A DNA stretch of 64,000 bases from Solen grandis (GCA_021229015.1 CM037783.1:27536605-27600604); one strand, 5' to 3'. Counted from the stretch's first letter, positions 10,507-23,520 are shown. Numbers and translations are program-made. The notes: generated by a model not told the origin, from the sequence alone.

Positions 10507-12007
10507 CACAAGAGCTGTCAGAGGACAGCATGCTCGACTATTCAAAATGCTTGTTGGTAAATCAAATGAAATCTATTTCAGTTCTTGCCCTTCGTATACC
10601 CTGTATATATTAATAGTAAAAATTGATATACCTTGATAATCGAATACTCCTAAATAGGTTTATGAAGTCTAAAATCAATTCCATGCCTAGTTACTGAGAC
10701 ATAAGCATAACACTGTGCATGCAAAACTTTAACCAAGTATCCAAATTAGAAAAGGGCCATAATTTGTATAAAATTCAGTCCAAGAGTTATCCTCCTTGGT
10801 TTTCTAATCCCCTGAATACACTCCTTAACTTTCTAGTCAATTCCATAAACAATTTCTGAGATATAAGCTGGATAGTAGTTTGCATGCAAAACTTTAACCA
10901 AAAAGTCTAAGTCAAAAAGTGGCCCTAATCTGCGTTATATTCAGTCAAAAGCTATCTGCCACTATATTATGATACCACTGAACATATTAAAGATGTTTCA
11001 AATCAAACCTAGGCCTGGTTACTGAAACATAAGCATGAAATTCTTTGCATGCAAAACTTTAACCAAAATTTCTAAGTTAAAAAGGGGCCACAATTTGTAA
11101 TACATGTATATTCCATCAAGTGTTATCTTCCTTGATAGTATGATACCCCTTAACATATTAAAGATGTTTCAAATCAATTGCATGCCTGGACTCTGAGATA
11201 TAAGCATGAAAGTACCTTGCATGCAAAATTTTAACGAAAGTTTCTAAGTTAAAAAATGGCCATAACTTGTAATATATTCTATCAAGAGTTATCTACCTTA
11301 ATAGTATGATACCCCTAAACATATTAAAGATGTTTCAAATCAATCGCATGCATGGATACTGAGATATAAGAATGAAAGTACTTTGCATGCAAAACTTTAA
11401 CCAAAATTTCTAAGTTAAAAAGGGGCCATAATTTGTAATATATTCCATCAAGTGTTATCTACCTTGATAGTATGATACCCCTAAACATATTAAAGATGTT
11501 TCAAATCAATCGCATGCATGGATACTGAGATATAAGAATGAAAGTACCTTGCATGCAAAACTTTAAAAAAAAAATCTAAATTAAAAAGGGGCCATAATTT
11601 GTAATATATTCCATCAAGAGTTATCTACCTTGGTTGTCTGATGCTCCTTTACATATTCATAAACTTTCAACTCAATACCATGAATGGTTATTGATATACA
11701 AGCTGTATAGTAGCTTGCATGCGAAACTTTAACCAAATTGTCTATTGCATGCAAAACTTTAACCAAATTTTCTAAGTTAGAATGGGGCCATAAGTTATAT
11801 TCAATTCAGTCAAGAGTTACCTACCTTGGTTGGCTGATGCCCCTGAACATATTCATAAACTTTCAAGTCAATACCATGAGCGGTTATTGAGATATAAGGT
11901 TGATAGTAACTTGCATGCAAAACTTTAACCAAAAGCTGCAACGCAAACGGCGACGCTGACGCAAGGATGACTACAATAGCTCTCATATTCTTCGAATAGT
12001 TGAGCTA
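10507..12007 (+). repeat. Family B repeat, complete, about 165-bp units
   Basis: Head ACAAGAGCTGTCAGAGGACAG (hairpin CTGTC...GACAG) then CATGCTCGACTATTC. About nine units carry GCATGCAAAACTTTAACC. The tail is ATAGCTCTCATATTCTTCGAATAGTTGAGCTAAAA-like, with its outer arms AGCTC/GAGCT and inner ATATTC/GAATAG. Confidence 0.85.
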
Positions 12008-12642
12008 AAAATAAAAAATAAAAAATTAATAATAAAATACATATAGAGTTATGATTCTTGGACAAGGCACTTTGACGATTCGCCATCTATCTATATTTAA
12101 ATGTTCAAGTAAATTCAAGTTATGCTCCAGACAAAAAATTCATCATCATTAAATAAATAAAGGGTTATAACTCTGTGATGAAATATTCCAATCAAACTTG
12201 CTGATGATATGCACAAAATGACTTGGTATCTATCAATTTTAAGAAGTTTCATCCAAGTCAAGCCAGAGGTTTTGAAGATAAAGTGCAGAGAAGATTCGCT
12301 AAAAATACAAAAGGCCATAACTCTGTGCAAGAATTAAGGTAGAGTTGCCACCAATGAAATGTGGGTGACAGCCACAAACATTTATCATAGAAAAAGACTT
12401 TAGAGCAAAGATAAACGTAAGTCAGAAAAACTGATTTTACCATGTTCATCCAACCATGATAACTTTGCATAAATATTGAATAGTTTATATCATGATGTAC
12501 ATGACGTTGTGTACCTTGTTTTATGGTGAAGATTTAAAGCTTGGATAAGGTCAGTACCAAATATTTGCTTGTATTTTTAAAAGTTTTTATAATGATGTAC
12601 ATTTGTACAATGTTTCATGCTGATGTGGAGTTACATTTATAG
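12008..12642 (+). repeat. Family J repeat
   Basis: Contains TATGCTCCAGACAAAAAATT, AAGGGTTATAACTCTG and TATCATGATGTACATG, also seen at 30985-31010. No clear head or tail. A minus-strand open frame here is repeat-derived. Confidence 0.45.
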
Positions 12643-12816
12643 ACAAGAGTGCCAGTACCACCACAATAAACGCAGCCATGAAATATAAAGATCAAGTGCT
12701 AGATGTCTATCAAAATGACTTAACCAATAAATGGTAATTTCATGGAAAAGAATAAAAAGATAACATTGGAATCTCTATCAAAATGGCCAAACCAAAAAAT
12801 GGTAATCTCATGAAAA

Positions 12817-13713
12817 AAACAAGAGGGCCATAGAGGCCCTGGATCGCTCAACTGAGTATAGGGTTACCCAATTAACATCTGTACTAAAACATTTTGAAAT
12901 CTGGCCAGTAGTTTCAAAGGAGATGATTTTTAAAGTTATCATAATTCATTTTTTTCCATTGCCATTGTAACCAGATTTCTTCCTGGATCAAGTTTATTCT
13001 AGCAACTTTTGTGAAGGATCATCCCTGCCAAGTTTAATCAAATTCTGTCCAGTGGCTTCATAGGAGATGTCGTTGAGGCTCTTGAACACTGCACTTCACC
13101 TCATTGATATCTATCTACCTATGAAGTTTCATACTGATACCTCTTATACTTTTTGTGCTATGCTCCGGAATAAATTTATGTATGAAAACTACCAAAGGGC
13201 AATAACTCCAATATTATGCTGAACAGAGTTAAGGTTATTGTACAACATTTCTCCTCACTGAGATATTTCTACCTATGAAGTTTCATTTTGATACCTCTTA
13301 CAGTTTTTGTGCTATGCTCCGGACAAAATTTAAGTATGAAAAATAACAAAGGGCAATAACTCTAAAATTATGCTAAACAGAGTTGTGGTTCTTGTACACT
13401 GCACTTCTCCTCATTAAGATCTATCTACCTATGAAGTTTCATTTTGATACCTCTTATACTTTTTGTGCTATGCTCTGGACAAAATTTAAGCATGAAAAAT
13501 AACAAAGGGCAATAACTCCTAAATTATGCTAAACAGAGTTGTGGTTCTCACACACTGCACTTTTTTCATTGAGATCTATATACCTATAAAGTTTAATGTC
13601 GATACCTCTTATAGTTTTTGTGTTATGCTCCGGACAAAATTATGATGGCCGGACGGACGTGACGTGACGGACGGACAAAGCGGCAACTATATGCTCTTCC
13701 TTCAGGGAGCATA
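12817..13713 (+). repeat. Chimeric repeat: family A head, family F core and tail
   Basis: It starts AACAAGAGGGCCATAGAGGCCC with an A core to about 13070. It then switches to F units (CTATGAAGTTTCATTTTGAT, GTGCTATGCTCCGGACAAAA) and the F tail GGACGGACGTGACG...CTTCAGGGAGCATAAAA. The switch follows GGAGATGTCGTT, the usual end of an A core. Confidence 0.75.
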
Positions 13714-13988
13714 AAAATACCCAGGTGCACAAGTTCATGTCCTGAATAATATATCCATAAAGTTTCAAGTCTGTAGTATAAATACTTTCAGAGTTATATG
13801 TGTCACAAGCATCAAATTCTATATTTTTCTAAAACAAAGGCCTATAACTCTTTCAACTTCAACAATGGTTCGATGAAAATACACAGGTGCGCATGTTCAT
13901 GTCCTGAATAATGTATCCATGAAGTTTCAAGTCTGTAGTACAAAGTACTGTTATCATCATTTGTATTTATTGCAACTACTATCATTAT

Positions 13989-14981
13989 AACAAGAGGGCC
14001 ATGATGGCCCTATATCGCTCACCTGAGTACCACTGTTCTAAAGGCAGCCTTAAGTATCATGGACCATAACTCCCATACAAGGCATAATAATTCTTGGTTT
14101 ATTAACATTATGTATACATCTGATCAAGATTGCTTTGTAAATGGATGTTAGAATGTAAACAAGGTTAAATATGACATTTTTTATACTTCAAGGACCATAA
14201 TTGGAGATAGTGGTCCAATACCAAGTCAGCCTTGGCAAGATAATAGTCATTAATGTTACCATCAGGTTGTGTAAGTTTACATCCTAAATAATTCCCTGGA
14301 AGCTGAATTTTCAAGGGATCAGCTTTGCTCTGTTTGAGCAGTTTTAATTGCGGGAGAGGGTAATGAAGTGATCATTTTTTGCTAAATGAATTTTAATTCT
14401 TACCAACATATTTAGAGAAGATTCATAAAAAAATAAAAAAAAAAATATTCAATTGGTTGCCATGGCAACCAGAGTTTTACATGGATCAAGTTTATTTTAG
14501 CAACATTTGTAGAAAGTTACCCAAGGATCACCTCTGCCAAAAAATCCTATAATTTGACCTGCAGATTTGAAGGAGATGATTTTTAAAGTTTTCACTATAT
14601 ACATTTAAGGCAAATTAGCCCAGCCCTTGGCGGCCATTTTTTTTTACAGATAAGAATAATTTTAGTAATCTAGGTAGAGGGTTAGCCAAGGAACATCTGT
14701 ACCAAAACATTTTGAAATCTGGCCAGTAGTTTTGAAGGAGATGATTTTTAAAGTTTTCATATTTTTTTTCTTTCTGTTGCCATGGCAACCAGAGTTCTAC
14801 ATGGAAGTTTATCTTAGCAACTTTTGTGAAGGTTCCCCCAAGGATCATCCCTGCCAAGTTTAATCAAATTCTGTCCAGTGGTTTCAGAGATGTCATTTAA
14901 AGGAAATTGTTGATGGCGCATGACAGACGCAGGGTGATCCTAATAGCTCACCATGAGCATATTGTGCTCAGGTGAGCTAAA
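13989..14981 (+). repeat. Family A repeat, complete, inside L
   Basis: Head AACAAGAGGGCCATGATGGCCC then TATCGCTCACCTGAG. The core has GCCATGGCAACCAGAG units. The tail palindrome ends GGTGAGCTAA at 14980. L sequence continues on both sides. Confidence 0.88.
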
Positions 14982-15159
14982 AACAAAGGCCCATAACTCT
15001 GTCAACTTCAACAGCGATTCCATGAAAATACCCAGGTGTGCAAGTTCATGTCCTGAATAATATATCCATGAAGTTTCAAGTCTGAAGTACAAAAGGCAAA
15101 TATATATCCCACCCACCCCCCATTTTTGGTGGGGTCATAAAAACATAAATTTTTAATTA

Positions 15160-15605
15160 AAAGTTTGTTAATGTGTAGTAACGTCATATGATGTCAGTCT
15201 TCTTACAGCTAAAAGAAATTGATAGGCACATGTTCTTCCCAAATATCAAGTTTCTAGCTTATCTGTAAGCTTCGTAATACCTAAATACATTTTCAGGTCA
15301 AAAGTTTGACCATAAAACATTGGCCTTTTTGATTCTGGGAAATTGTATATACTCCGGCACTACTAGAATATACATTATGTAAAAATTGCAAGAAAAGCTG
15401 TTCAAAAATTACAACTGTAGAGCGTGTACAAACTGTTTTCAACCCTGATGTCATGTGATGTCACATAAAGTCACTGTGCATACTTATAAAATTTCATGCT
15501 GCTGAGTTATCAGTTACATGTTTTAATTTGAACCTCAAAAGGAAGAAGAAAGTAGTAGATTTAATAACAAGAAACAAAACACACCCAAAAAGACTTTCTG
15601 CTAGA
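15160..15605 (+). repeat. Family G relic
   Basis: Contains ACGTCATATGATGTCAG, ATGTCATGTGATGTCAC and a decayed tail AGACTTTCTGCTAGAGTCAG, matching the G tail hairpin with mismatches. Confidence 0.6.
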
Positions 15606-16084
15606 GTCAGAAAATCCTAATTGAAAAAATATACTTCATTGTTTAATATTTATCTATTTAATCTTAATTATATTTATTTTCTATATATATCGAAAAAATA
15701 TGAAACAATACTTTATATATATATATATTTTAAAAATGATTGTTACAAGGAATTATTGTTTCAAATAAATAACATTCAATTATTTAAGAATCAGAGATAG
15801 AAAACAATCCTAACTAATACTGAAATTATAATGGGCCCTAAATGAAATTCATCACGTCAGTCCTAACTTAAAGCATGTCCTATAGTTCCAACTCTGAGCT
15901 TCAATGTAAATAAAATTATATATAACCCTAACCCCTACCAAGCTACCCCACACCTAATAGCACAATGCTTTTTGCGTGCGGTGGTAACCTCACTTAATAA
16001 TACCAAGCTTAACGTATTACTCATACTGCTACCCGGCCAGCAGGTTCACCACCTCAAATCTTGCATGCGACACCAGATAGCACA
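15606..16084. other. AT-rich stretch, no gene seen
   Basis: Low-complexity AT sequence with a short (AT)n at about 15713-15729 and no exon-like or repeat-family signal. Confidence 0.5.
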
Positions 16085-16276
16085 ATGCAATCTGACCTTG
16101 AAGCTACAGACCTTAGGACTGCGCGACACATCGTCTCATGATGGTTAACATTTCTGCCAAGTAATTTCAAAATCCATCCAGGAATGTCAGAGTTATGGAG
16201 CAGAAACAAAGTCAAGACAGACAGACGGTTCAATTACTATATGCCCACCTTCGGAGTGGGGGCGGGGCATAAAAAC
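16085..16276 (+). repeat. Family E repeat, 3' fragment
   Basis: Has CCTTGAAGCTACAGACC, GCCAAGTAATTTCAAAATC and the tail GACAGACAGACGG...ATATGCCCACC...GGCGGGGCATAAAA. Confidence 0.65.
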
Positions 16277-17101
16277 ATTTTTTTTTTTATTTAGCGATTC
16301 CACATACTAAAAGCTGATAGATTCCTCCTCCTCCTTCCAACTTAAATGAGTTGCACAAAAGTAAATATGTGGAAGATTTATATATTTCCACTGGGTTGAA
16401 AATAATTAAAGGGAAGTAACTCAAGAAATATAAATATTTAATAATTTCCACCTTGTACACAAAACTAAGACAAAACTAAAACAAAACTATATCATATAAA
16501 AAATATAAACAATTATTTGAGCACCAATTAAGTTAAAAGATAAAAGCCTATAATCATTTCAATACTAATGATTTTTTTTTAACAATGAAAAATATATATA
16601 AAACAATACTAATAAACTAGCCAACTTTTTTAAGGGATCAACACCACTTAAGCAATAACTGTATAGGACTATATACTTATCATAGGTGCAAAACAGAATT
16701 TAATTCTGTGCAAAAGAAACATTATGTAGTTTGTTGCTAAAAGATTTTTTTTTTAACATTGGCATAGAACTGTGTTATAATTGAAGTCACAATCAAGTAG
16801 ATCTTTATGCTTTTTACCACTCCTAATTATTTGTAATTGTAATTAAAAGATAAATGAATTGAAGAACACTACCAATATAATTTGCTACAGGTGGTTTTCA
16901 TGCAGTTCAATATTTTCTATAACATTTTTGTCAACACAGCAAACTATATCTTAAACATGTTGTATCTTTAAACCCGGTTAAAAGTCAACAAAAACAAAAT
17001 CTCAACCAACACTGCTGGCTATAATTTACAATTGAATTATTAATAAAAACTTATATGAACCAAACCATGATTCCCAAGATATTTATAACAACTATATGTA
17101 T
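16277..17101. other. AT-rich intronic stretch, nothing recognised
   Basis: No repeat family, exon or RNA gene could be supported. Several poly-T and poly-A runs of 8-11 bases. Confidence 0.5.
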
Positions 17102-18180
17102 AACAAGAGCTGTCAGAGGACAACACGCTCGACTATTCAAAATGCTTGTTGGTAAATCAAATGAAATCTATTTCAATTCTTGCCCTTCACATACCCTGTA
17201 TATACTAATAGTCAAAAATGATATACCTTGATAGTCTGATACCCCTTGATATTTTTATGAAGTCTAAAATCAATCCCATGCCTAGTTACTGAGACATAAG
17301 CATAATAACACTGTGCATGCAAAAATTTAACCAAGTAGTCAAGTTAGAAAAGGGCCATAATTTGTATAAAATTCAGTCCAAAAGATATCCTCCTTGGTTT
17401 TCTGATGCCCCTGAATACACTCCTTAACTTTCTAGTCAATTCCATAAACAATTTCTGAGATATAAGCTGGAAAATAGCTTGAATGCAAAAATTTAACCAG
17501 AATTCTAAGTTAAAAGGGGGCCATAATTTTTAATATATTCCATCAAGTGTTATCTTCCTTTATAGTATGATACCCCTAAACATATTAAAGATGTTTCAAA
17601 TCAATCCCAAGCATGAAAGTACCTTGCATGCAAAACTTTAACCAAAATTTTTAAGTTAAAAAAGGGGCCATAACTTCTAATAAAGTCCATCAAGAGTTAT
17701 CTACCATGAAAGTATGGTACCCCTAAATGTATTAAAGATGTTTCAAATCAATTGCATGCCTGGATACTGAGATATATGCATTAAAGTACCTTGCATGCAA
17801 AACTTTAACCAAAATTTCTAAGTTAAAAAGGGGCCATAATTTGTAATATATTCCATCAAGATTTATCTACCATGAAAGTATGATACCCCTAAACATATTA
17901 AAGATGTTTCAAATCATTCACATGCCTGGATACTGAGATATAAGCGTGAAAGTATCTTGCATGCAAAACTTTAAACAAATATTCCACCAAGAGTTATCTA
18001 CCTTGGTTGTCTGATGCCCCTGAACATATTCATAAACTTTCAAGTCAATAACATAAATGGTTATTGAGATATAAGGTTGATAGTAGCTTGCATGCAAAAC
18101 TTTAACCAAAAGCTTCAACGCCAATGCCAACGCAAGGGCAACTACAATAGCTCTCATATTCTTCGAATAGTTGAGCTAAA
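17102..18180 (+). repeat. Family B repeat, complete
   Basis: Head AACAAGAGCTGTCAGAGGAC. Units contain CCTTGCATGCAAAACTTTAA and AAAGGGGCCATAATTT. The tail runs from ATAGCTCTCATATTC to GAATAGTTGAGCTAAA at 18180. Close relative of 10507-12007. Confidence 0.87.
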
Positions 18181-18189
18181 AAGAAAATT

Positions 18190-18837
18190 AATAAAGGGAG
18201 ATAATAAACATTTTATATTAAAGAATATTTCATGAAACTAGCTGATCCTCAGGGGGATTCATTTCAAGAGATCAACTTCATTTTAGCAAATATGGTAGAT
18301 GACTATGAAGTGACCATTTGTGCCACAGGAAATTAAATTTTGATCATTCCTTTAGGGAGAATGATGATATCATTTTTTTAATGAAATTGTATTGGTTGTC
18401 ATGGCAACTCGAGCTTTGAATGGAATAACTTAATTCAGCAAATATGGTAGACTAATATAAGATGACCATCTGTGCCAAAGAAATTATATTCTGATCATTT
18501 GTTGCAGAGATGATGATTATAGAGCATATATAGGGAAACTCATTTTCATTTTTCAAAGGATCATTTTAGCAGTAATGGTAGATAACTATGAGGTGACCAT
18601 TTATGCCAAAGGAAATACAATTCTGGAAAATGGTTTCAAGGAGGTGATTTTCAACCAAAGTTTTGCATGAATTAAGTTAGCAAATGTTGTAAAGATCCAT
18701 CAAAGGATCATTCATGCCAAGTTTATCAATTTCTACCCATCAGTTTCAGGGGATGCCGTTTTAAGCAAATTGTTGACAACGGATGCAGGATGATCACAAC
18801 AGCTCACCTTGAACAGGTTGTGCTCTGGTGAGCTAAT
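18190..18837 (+). repeat. Family A repeat, divergent core, headless
   Basis: Four diverged units (AGCAAATATGGTAGA, GTGACCATTTGTGCC) end in TTGACAACGGATGCAGGATG and the tail AGCTCACCTTGAAC...GTGAGCTAATA at 18800-18837, 100 bp from a METTL18 exon. Confidence 0.7.
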
Positions 18838-18934
18838 AATTTAAAAGTGTACTTAAACATTCTCGAAATTGGCTACTTATGAATCCTTTGATATGAAATT
18901 AAAACTTTACACAACCCTAAAACTGATTACTCAC

Positions 18935-19009
18935 ATAGTCCTGGAAGTGAACCTCTGCTGCACCTTTACATGCAGCCAGTATACCCAGGATTCCGGCACC
19001 GCAACCCAC
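18935..19009 (-). CDS. METTL18: METTL18-like gene, exon with SAM-binding motif I
   Basis: A 75-bp, 25-codon symmetric exon (phase 0 on both sides), preceded by acceptor GATGTTGCAG and followed by donor GTGAGTAATC on the minus strand. It encodes the nucleotide-binding loop VGCGAGILG (motif I of class I methyltransferases) and ends with HFQDY (18935-18949). In METTL18 the same order, a glycine loop then xHFQDYN, is diagnostic. Joined to the 31.6-kb exon the frame runs TVLE|VGCGAG, matching the beta-1/loop of the family. The intron to the preceding exon is 12,574 bp and filled with repeats. An A-type repeat tail lies about 100 bp beyond the donor. Confidence 0.9.
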
Positions 19010-19455
19010 CTGCAACATCAACAGTGGCAGTCTTAGAGAAATGTTCTGGACTGGTTTACTGTGGAAAAGGGATGGGGTCCAGTGTATCTTACTCACAATA
19101 GTTGATAGTTCATTGTTTTGCATGCTCTATATGTGAGGAAACATATAATGAAAATTCCAAGAATTTGAAAATAACCCAAGTATATTGATATATTCAAAGT
19201 ATTGAAAACCAATTAAAGCACCTCATTCACAGAATGATGGTCATTGACTAAGAATTTGAATTTGAACTATATGTATGTATTACGTCTATCAATACTTATC
19301 TACAGATGCATGGTCATCCAATGCAACGATGGTGATTGCTAAATTATCTATAGCAAAGATATTATGATAAATGGGCTCTGCCAGCCACATTTTTCAATGG
19401 ATCCAATTAATTTTAAGTGTCTTGATAGATAACAACTTAAAGAACAACTGTGCTA

Positions 19456-20237
19456 AACAAGAGGGCCAAGATGGCCCTGTGTCGCTCACCTGAGTAAGAT
19501 TGCATGATGACAAAAAATGTGGCATCTAAAGTGTTTTTCTAAAATTTGACTAAGTGACCTAGATTTTGATCCCACCTGAATTTGCACTCAACTGGGAATT
19601 CATGCAGTCATCATTCTTATCAAGTTTAATGAAGACTGGGACAAAAATGTAGGCCTCTAGAGTGTACACAAGATTTTTCTTAAATTTGCCCTGGTGACCT
19701 ACTTTTTGAACCCATGTGGCCAGTTTTGAATTCATCTGAGATTTGATGTAAACAAACATTCTGACCAAGTTAAATTAAGGTTAGGCTAAAGCTGTGGCCT
19801 CTAGAGTGTTCACAAGATTTTTCTAAGATTTGACCTGGTGACCTAGTCTTTGACCCCACGAAACCCGATTTCAAACTCATCCAAGATATTATGTAGACAA
19901 ACATCCTGACCAAATTTCATGAATATTGGGCTACAACTGTGGTCTCTAGAGTGTCCACAAAATCCAGCCACTACTTTTGGACAAGAAGATTTTTCAAATT
20001 TGTACTAAATATATATATATATATATATTTACAATTTTGGTAGAGAATGACCAAAGGAACATCTGTGCAAAGAAAATTAAAACCCAATCAGTACTATTGG
20101 TCGAGAAAATTTTTAAGTCTTCACATTTTCCCCCTTTTAGTTGCCATGGTAACCAGGTTTTGGCATGGATTTTAATTCTTTGAACAACTTTGGACATTCA
20201 TTAGTCACAAAAGCTCACCTTTGGAAAAGGTGAGCTA
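19456..20237 (+). repeat. Family A repeat, complete, GACCTACTTTTTGA subfamily
   Basis: Head AACAAGAGGGCCAAGATGGCCC then TGTCGCTCACCTGAG. The tail AAAGCTCACCTTTGG AAAAGGTGAGCTA directly abuts the family C head at 20238. Contains (AT)n at about 20011-20028. Confidence 0.85.
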
Positions 20238-22850
20238 AACAAGAGCACCACATGTGGGTGCCAACATTCTTCTGTTTTTGCCAACGTTACATATTTTTGT
20301 TAAACATTTAAAAAAGTTGACCTTGAAAATCACAACTAAAACGGTAAGCCTTTAAAAGCAAAGTTGAAGTACCATACCCTTTAAGTTTGACCTCTGACCT
20401 TGAAGGATGACCTTGACCTATGCATGGAACAGAATATATACAACACAAAGATGTAAAATATGTAAACAAAAATTACAATTGCTAATCCATTGAGTTTTTG
20501 ATAATCAACACAAAACTGTAAAATTTGAAGACAATTAAAAAAAAAAAATTCTTTTTTATTTGCCTAAAGATCATGACCAAAATCACACATGCACAGGTTC
20601 ATATGATGACAAACCGGTATACAAATTTAAAAAAAAAAAAATTGAAAAATGACAAAGAAATATCTATTATAAAACTTGTCCAAAGTTATGGCAAAATAAG
20701 GTCAAAGGTCAAGGTTGATAGATAAATTATTGAGGTATATCTGAAAAACCATTGTCATGATGAATATGCATACCAAATATAAAAGATGTATGTCAACTAG
20801 TAACAAGTTATGGCCAACAATATAGTTTTTTGTTAAACATTACAAAAATAGGTAAAAGTTCAAAGGTCAAGGTCAAAGTCCAGAAGTGTAACACTGATGG
20901 AAAAGTCTTGCCACAAGGATTCACATGTGAAATATCAGTGCCTTGTTGGAAATGGTTCTGAAATGACAGGCATTTTAAAGTTTTCAGAAGTTACAGCAAA
21001 AATAGATCAAAGGTCAAGGTCAATAGATGAAATCTTAAGGTATATCTGAATAGCCCTTGCAAAGATGAATATGCATACCAAAAATAAAATTTGCATGTCA
21101 AATACAGGGCTGTAAAAATCCACTCGTCCGCTCATATTGACGAGTGAATTTCACGGTCGGACAAGCATAATTTCCCTGAACACTCGTCTGACCGCACAAG
21201 TAACTTTTCGCAGCCAACAAAGAAATGTTTCAGTAAAAAATGAATTTCATATTGTTACGATGGTTAATCAAGATCATAAAACTCTTACTTGATCAGGGGA
21301 GCTAATTTTGACAAAATATCACCAAAGCAACGCTCAATTTTTAGAAAAAATCCGTAAGGTACTAGTGCAGGCTGGTTCACAATATTCTACGGTGTTTTTT
21401 CAATACTTTTTTTGTTAGTTTGTGGTACAGTTCAGGACTGCGGCACAGTCAGGGACTGCAAATATGTTTTGTTTCTGGCAGTCAAAATGTCGAAAAATTG
21501 TCAATGAAGACGCTTCTCGGCGGCAGAGACGGCAAAAATACAAAAAAGCGAGAGTTAAAACATGAGAAGCACCAAAGCGTTTAGGACAAAACGAAACGCA
21601 CCAGAAAAGCCCTGGATCATTGGTTTTCTGGTTTTCCGTGGTTGACAAAAAAAGAAGAAAAATTGCTTTGCGGTGTTTCCGCAAAATATCAAAAGCTTTA
21701 TACAACTTTACGGGAAGCAAAACTTAAAATCATTTTAGGACGAGCTAACTTTGTTTAAGGACGAGTAAGATTTTTAACCTACTCATCCTACAGGACGAGT
21801 GACCTAAAAGGAAATTTTACACCCCTGAAATAGAACAAAGTTATGGCCAACAATTAGTTTTTTGTTAAACATTACAAAAATAGGTAAAAGATCAAAGGTC
21901 AAGGTCAAAAGTCCAAATGTGTAACATTGATGGAAAGGTCTTGTCACTAGGAATTCACATGTGAAATATCAGTGCCCTATTGGTAACGATTCTGAAATGA
22001 CAGGCATTTTAAAGTTTTCAGAAGTTACAGCAAAAATAGGTCAAAGGTCAAGGTCAATAGATGAAATGTTGAGGTATATCTGAATAGCCCTTGCAAAGAT
22101 GAATATGCATACCAAAAATAAAAGTTGTATGTCAAATAGTAAAGAAGTTACGGCCAATGTTTAAGTTTTTTGGTTAAACACTCAAATATAGGTCAAAGTT
22201 CAAAGGTCAAGGTCAAAAGTCCAAATGTGTAACATTGGTGGAAAGGTCTTGCCACAAAAAATTCACATGTGAAATATCAGTGCCCTGTTGGTAACTGTTC
22301 TGAAATGACAGGCATTTTAAAGTTTTCAGAAGTTACAGCAAAAATAGGTCAAAGGTCAAGGTCTAGGTCGATAGATGAAATGTTGAGGTATATCTAAATA
22401 CCCTTTGCAAAGATGAATATGCATACCAAAAATAAAAGTTGTATGTCACATAGTAAAGAAATAACGGCGATCATTAAAGTTTTTTTCAAAGGTCAAGGTC
22501 AAAAGTCCCAAAGTGTAACATTTATGGAAAGGTCTTGCCACAAGGAATTCACATGTGAAATATCAGTGCCCTGTTGGTAACGGTTATGAAATGACAGGCA
22601 TTTTAAAGTTTTCAAAAAATACAGCAAAAATAGGTCAAAGGTCAGGGTCAATAGGTGAAAAATTTGCTTATGTCTGGATAGGCCTTGTCCAGATGAATAT
22701 GCATACCAAAAATGAAAGTTGTATATGGAATAGTAGAGAAGTTATGGCCAATGTTAAGATTCCGGACGACGCCTGACGACGACGACAACGCAGATGCCGG
22801 AGTTACGACCATAGCTCGTATTTTTTTCTTCAAAAAACAGACGAGTTAAA
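20238..22850 (+). repeat. Family C repeat, complete, with hAT insertion
   Basis: Head AACAAGAGCACCACATGTGG (hairpin GCACC...GGTGC). The core has units of about 310 bp with AAAGGTCAAGGTCAAAAGTCC, CACATGTGAAATATCAGTGC and GAATATGCATACCAAAAAT. The tail is CTCGTATTTTTTTCTTC...AGACGAGTTAAA. Interrupted at 21105-21827. Confidence 0.85.
21105..21827. mobile_element. hAT-like element, 723 bp, 5-bp target duplication
   Basis: Ends CAGGGCTGTAAAA and, inverted, CAGGGGTGTAAAA, flanked by AAATA at 21100-21104 and 21828-21832. Sub-terminal ACTCGTC/GACGAGT words recur at both ends. The plus strand has broken frames, one reading GFPWLTKKEEKLLC, similar to the start of hAT transposases with a TTF-type zinc finger. 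Non-autonomous. Confidence 0.7.
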
Positions 22851-23520
22851 TAACAGACAAGCTAAAAATGGATAGTTTCCCCATTACAGACAATACCTGC
22901 TATTATATATTGATTTATTCCATTTGAATTAAGCAGTACAGAAAAATCTAAGTTGAAAAGGGACATAACTGTACAAAATTAATTTAAGAGTTACATGTCC
23001 TTTCTGAAATCTTTTCCACCTTTGAAAGTGATCAAGTATTCAACCCTTGAAATGAAGATGTTTTGACAATTTTTCAAGAAACTCACTTTAACCAATACAG
23101 ATTGAAGTTGAAAAAAAAGGTATAACTGCGCAAAAATGAATTCTAGGGTTACCTACCTTTTTGAAATGGGTTCCTTTTGTCATAGTGACCAAGTATACCA
23201 AGTCTGAAGTGTTAATGTCTGATGGTTATGAAGAAATTAACTGTAACAATAAACTTAACCAAACCAGAAAATTTTAAGTCAGAAAAGTGGCACACCGTAC
23301 CAAAATAAATTTTAGGGTGACCAGCCTTCAGCCTTTTTGAAATGGGTTGATAGTAAACAAGTTTTCCAAGTTTAAAGTAAATATGTTTGATAGCTTTAGG
23401 GAAAAAATCTTTAAGATGTATTCGGCTTAACTTTCAAATAAATACTGGACGTGAAAACCTTCATTTTTTGAATTACTAATGCTATAAAACAATATTTCTT
23501 ACATATACTTGTAGAAATCA
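22851..23520 (+). repeat. Family P core
   Basis: Four units of about 160 bp with AAGTTGAAAAGGGACATAAC, TTTTGAAATGGGTTCCTTTT and CCAAGTTTGAAG-type words. A second C-like tail AACAGACAAGCTAAAAA starts it. Confidence 0.6.

Larger units (their letters stand above)
12643..15141 (+). repeat. Family L repeat interrupted by two insertions
   Basis: The head ACAAGAGTGCCAGTACCACC starts at 12643. L-type units (CATGTCCTGAATAATATATCC, AAGTTTCAAGTCTGTAGTA) resume at 13714-13988 and 14982-15141. The tail is CCCACC...GGTGGGGTCATAAAA. The gaps are filled by 12817-13713 and 13989-14981. Confidence 0.75.
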
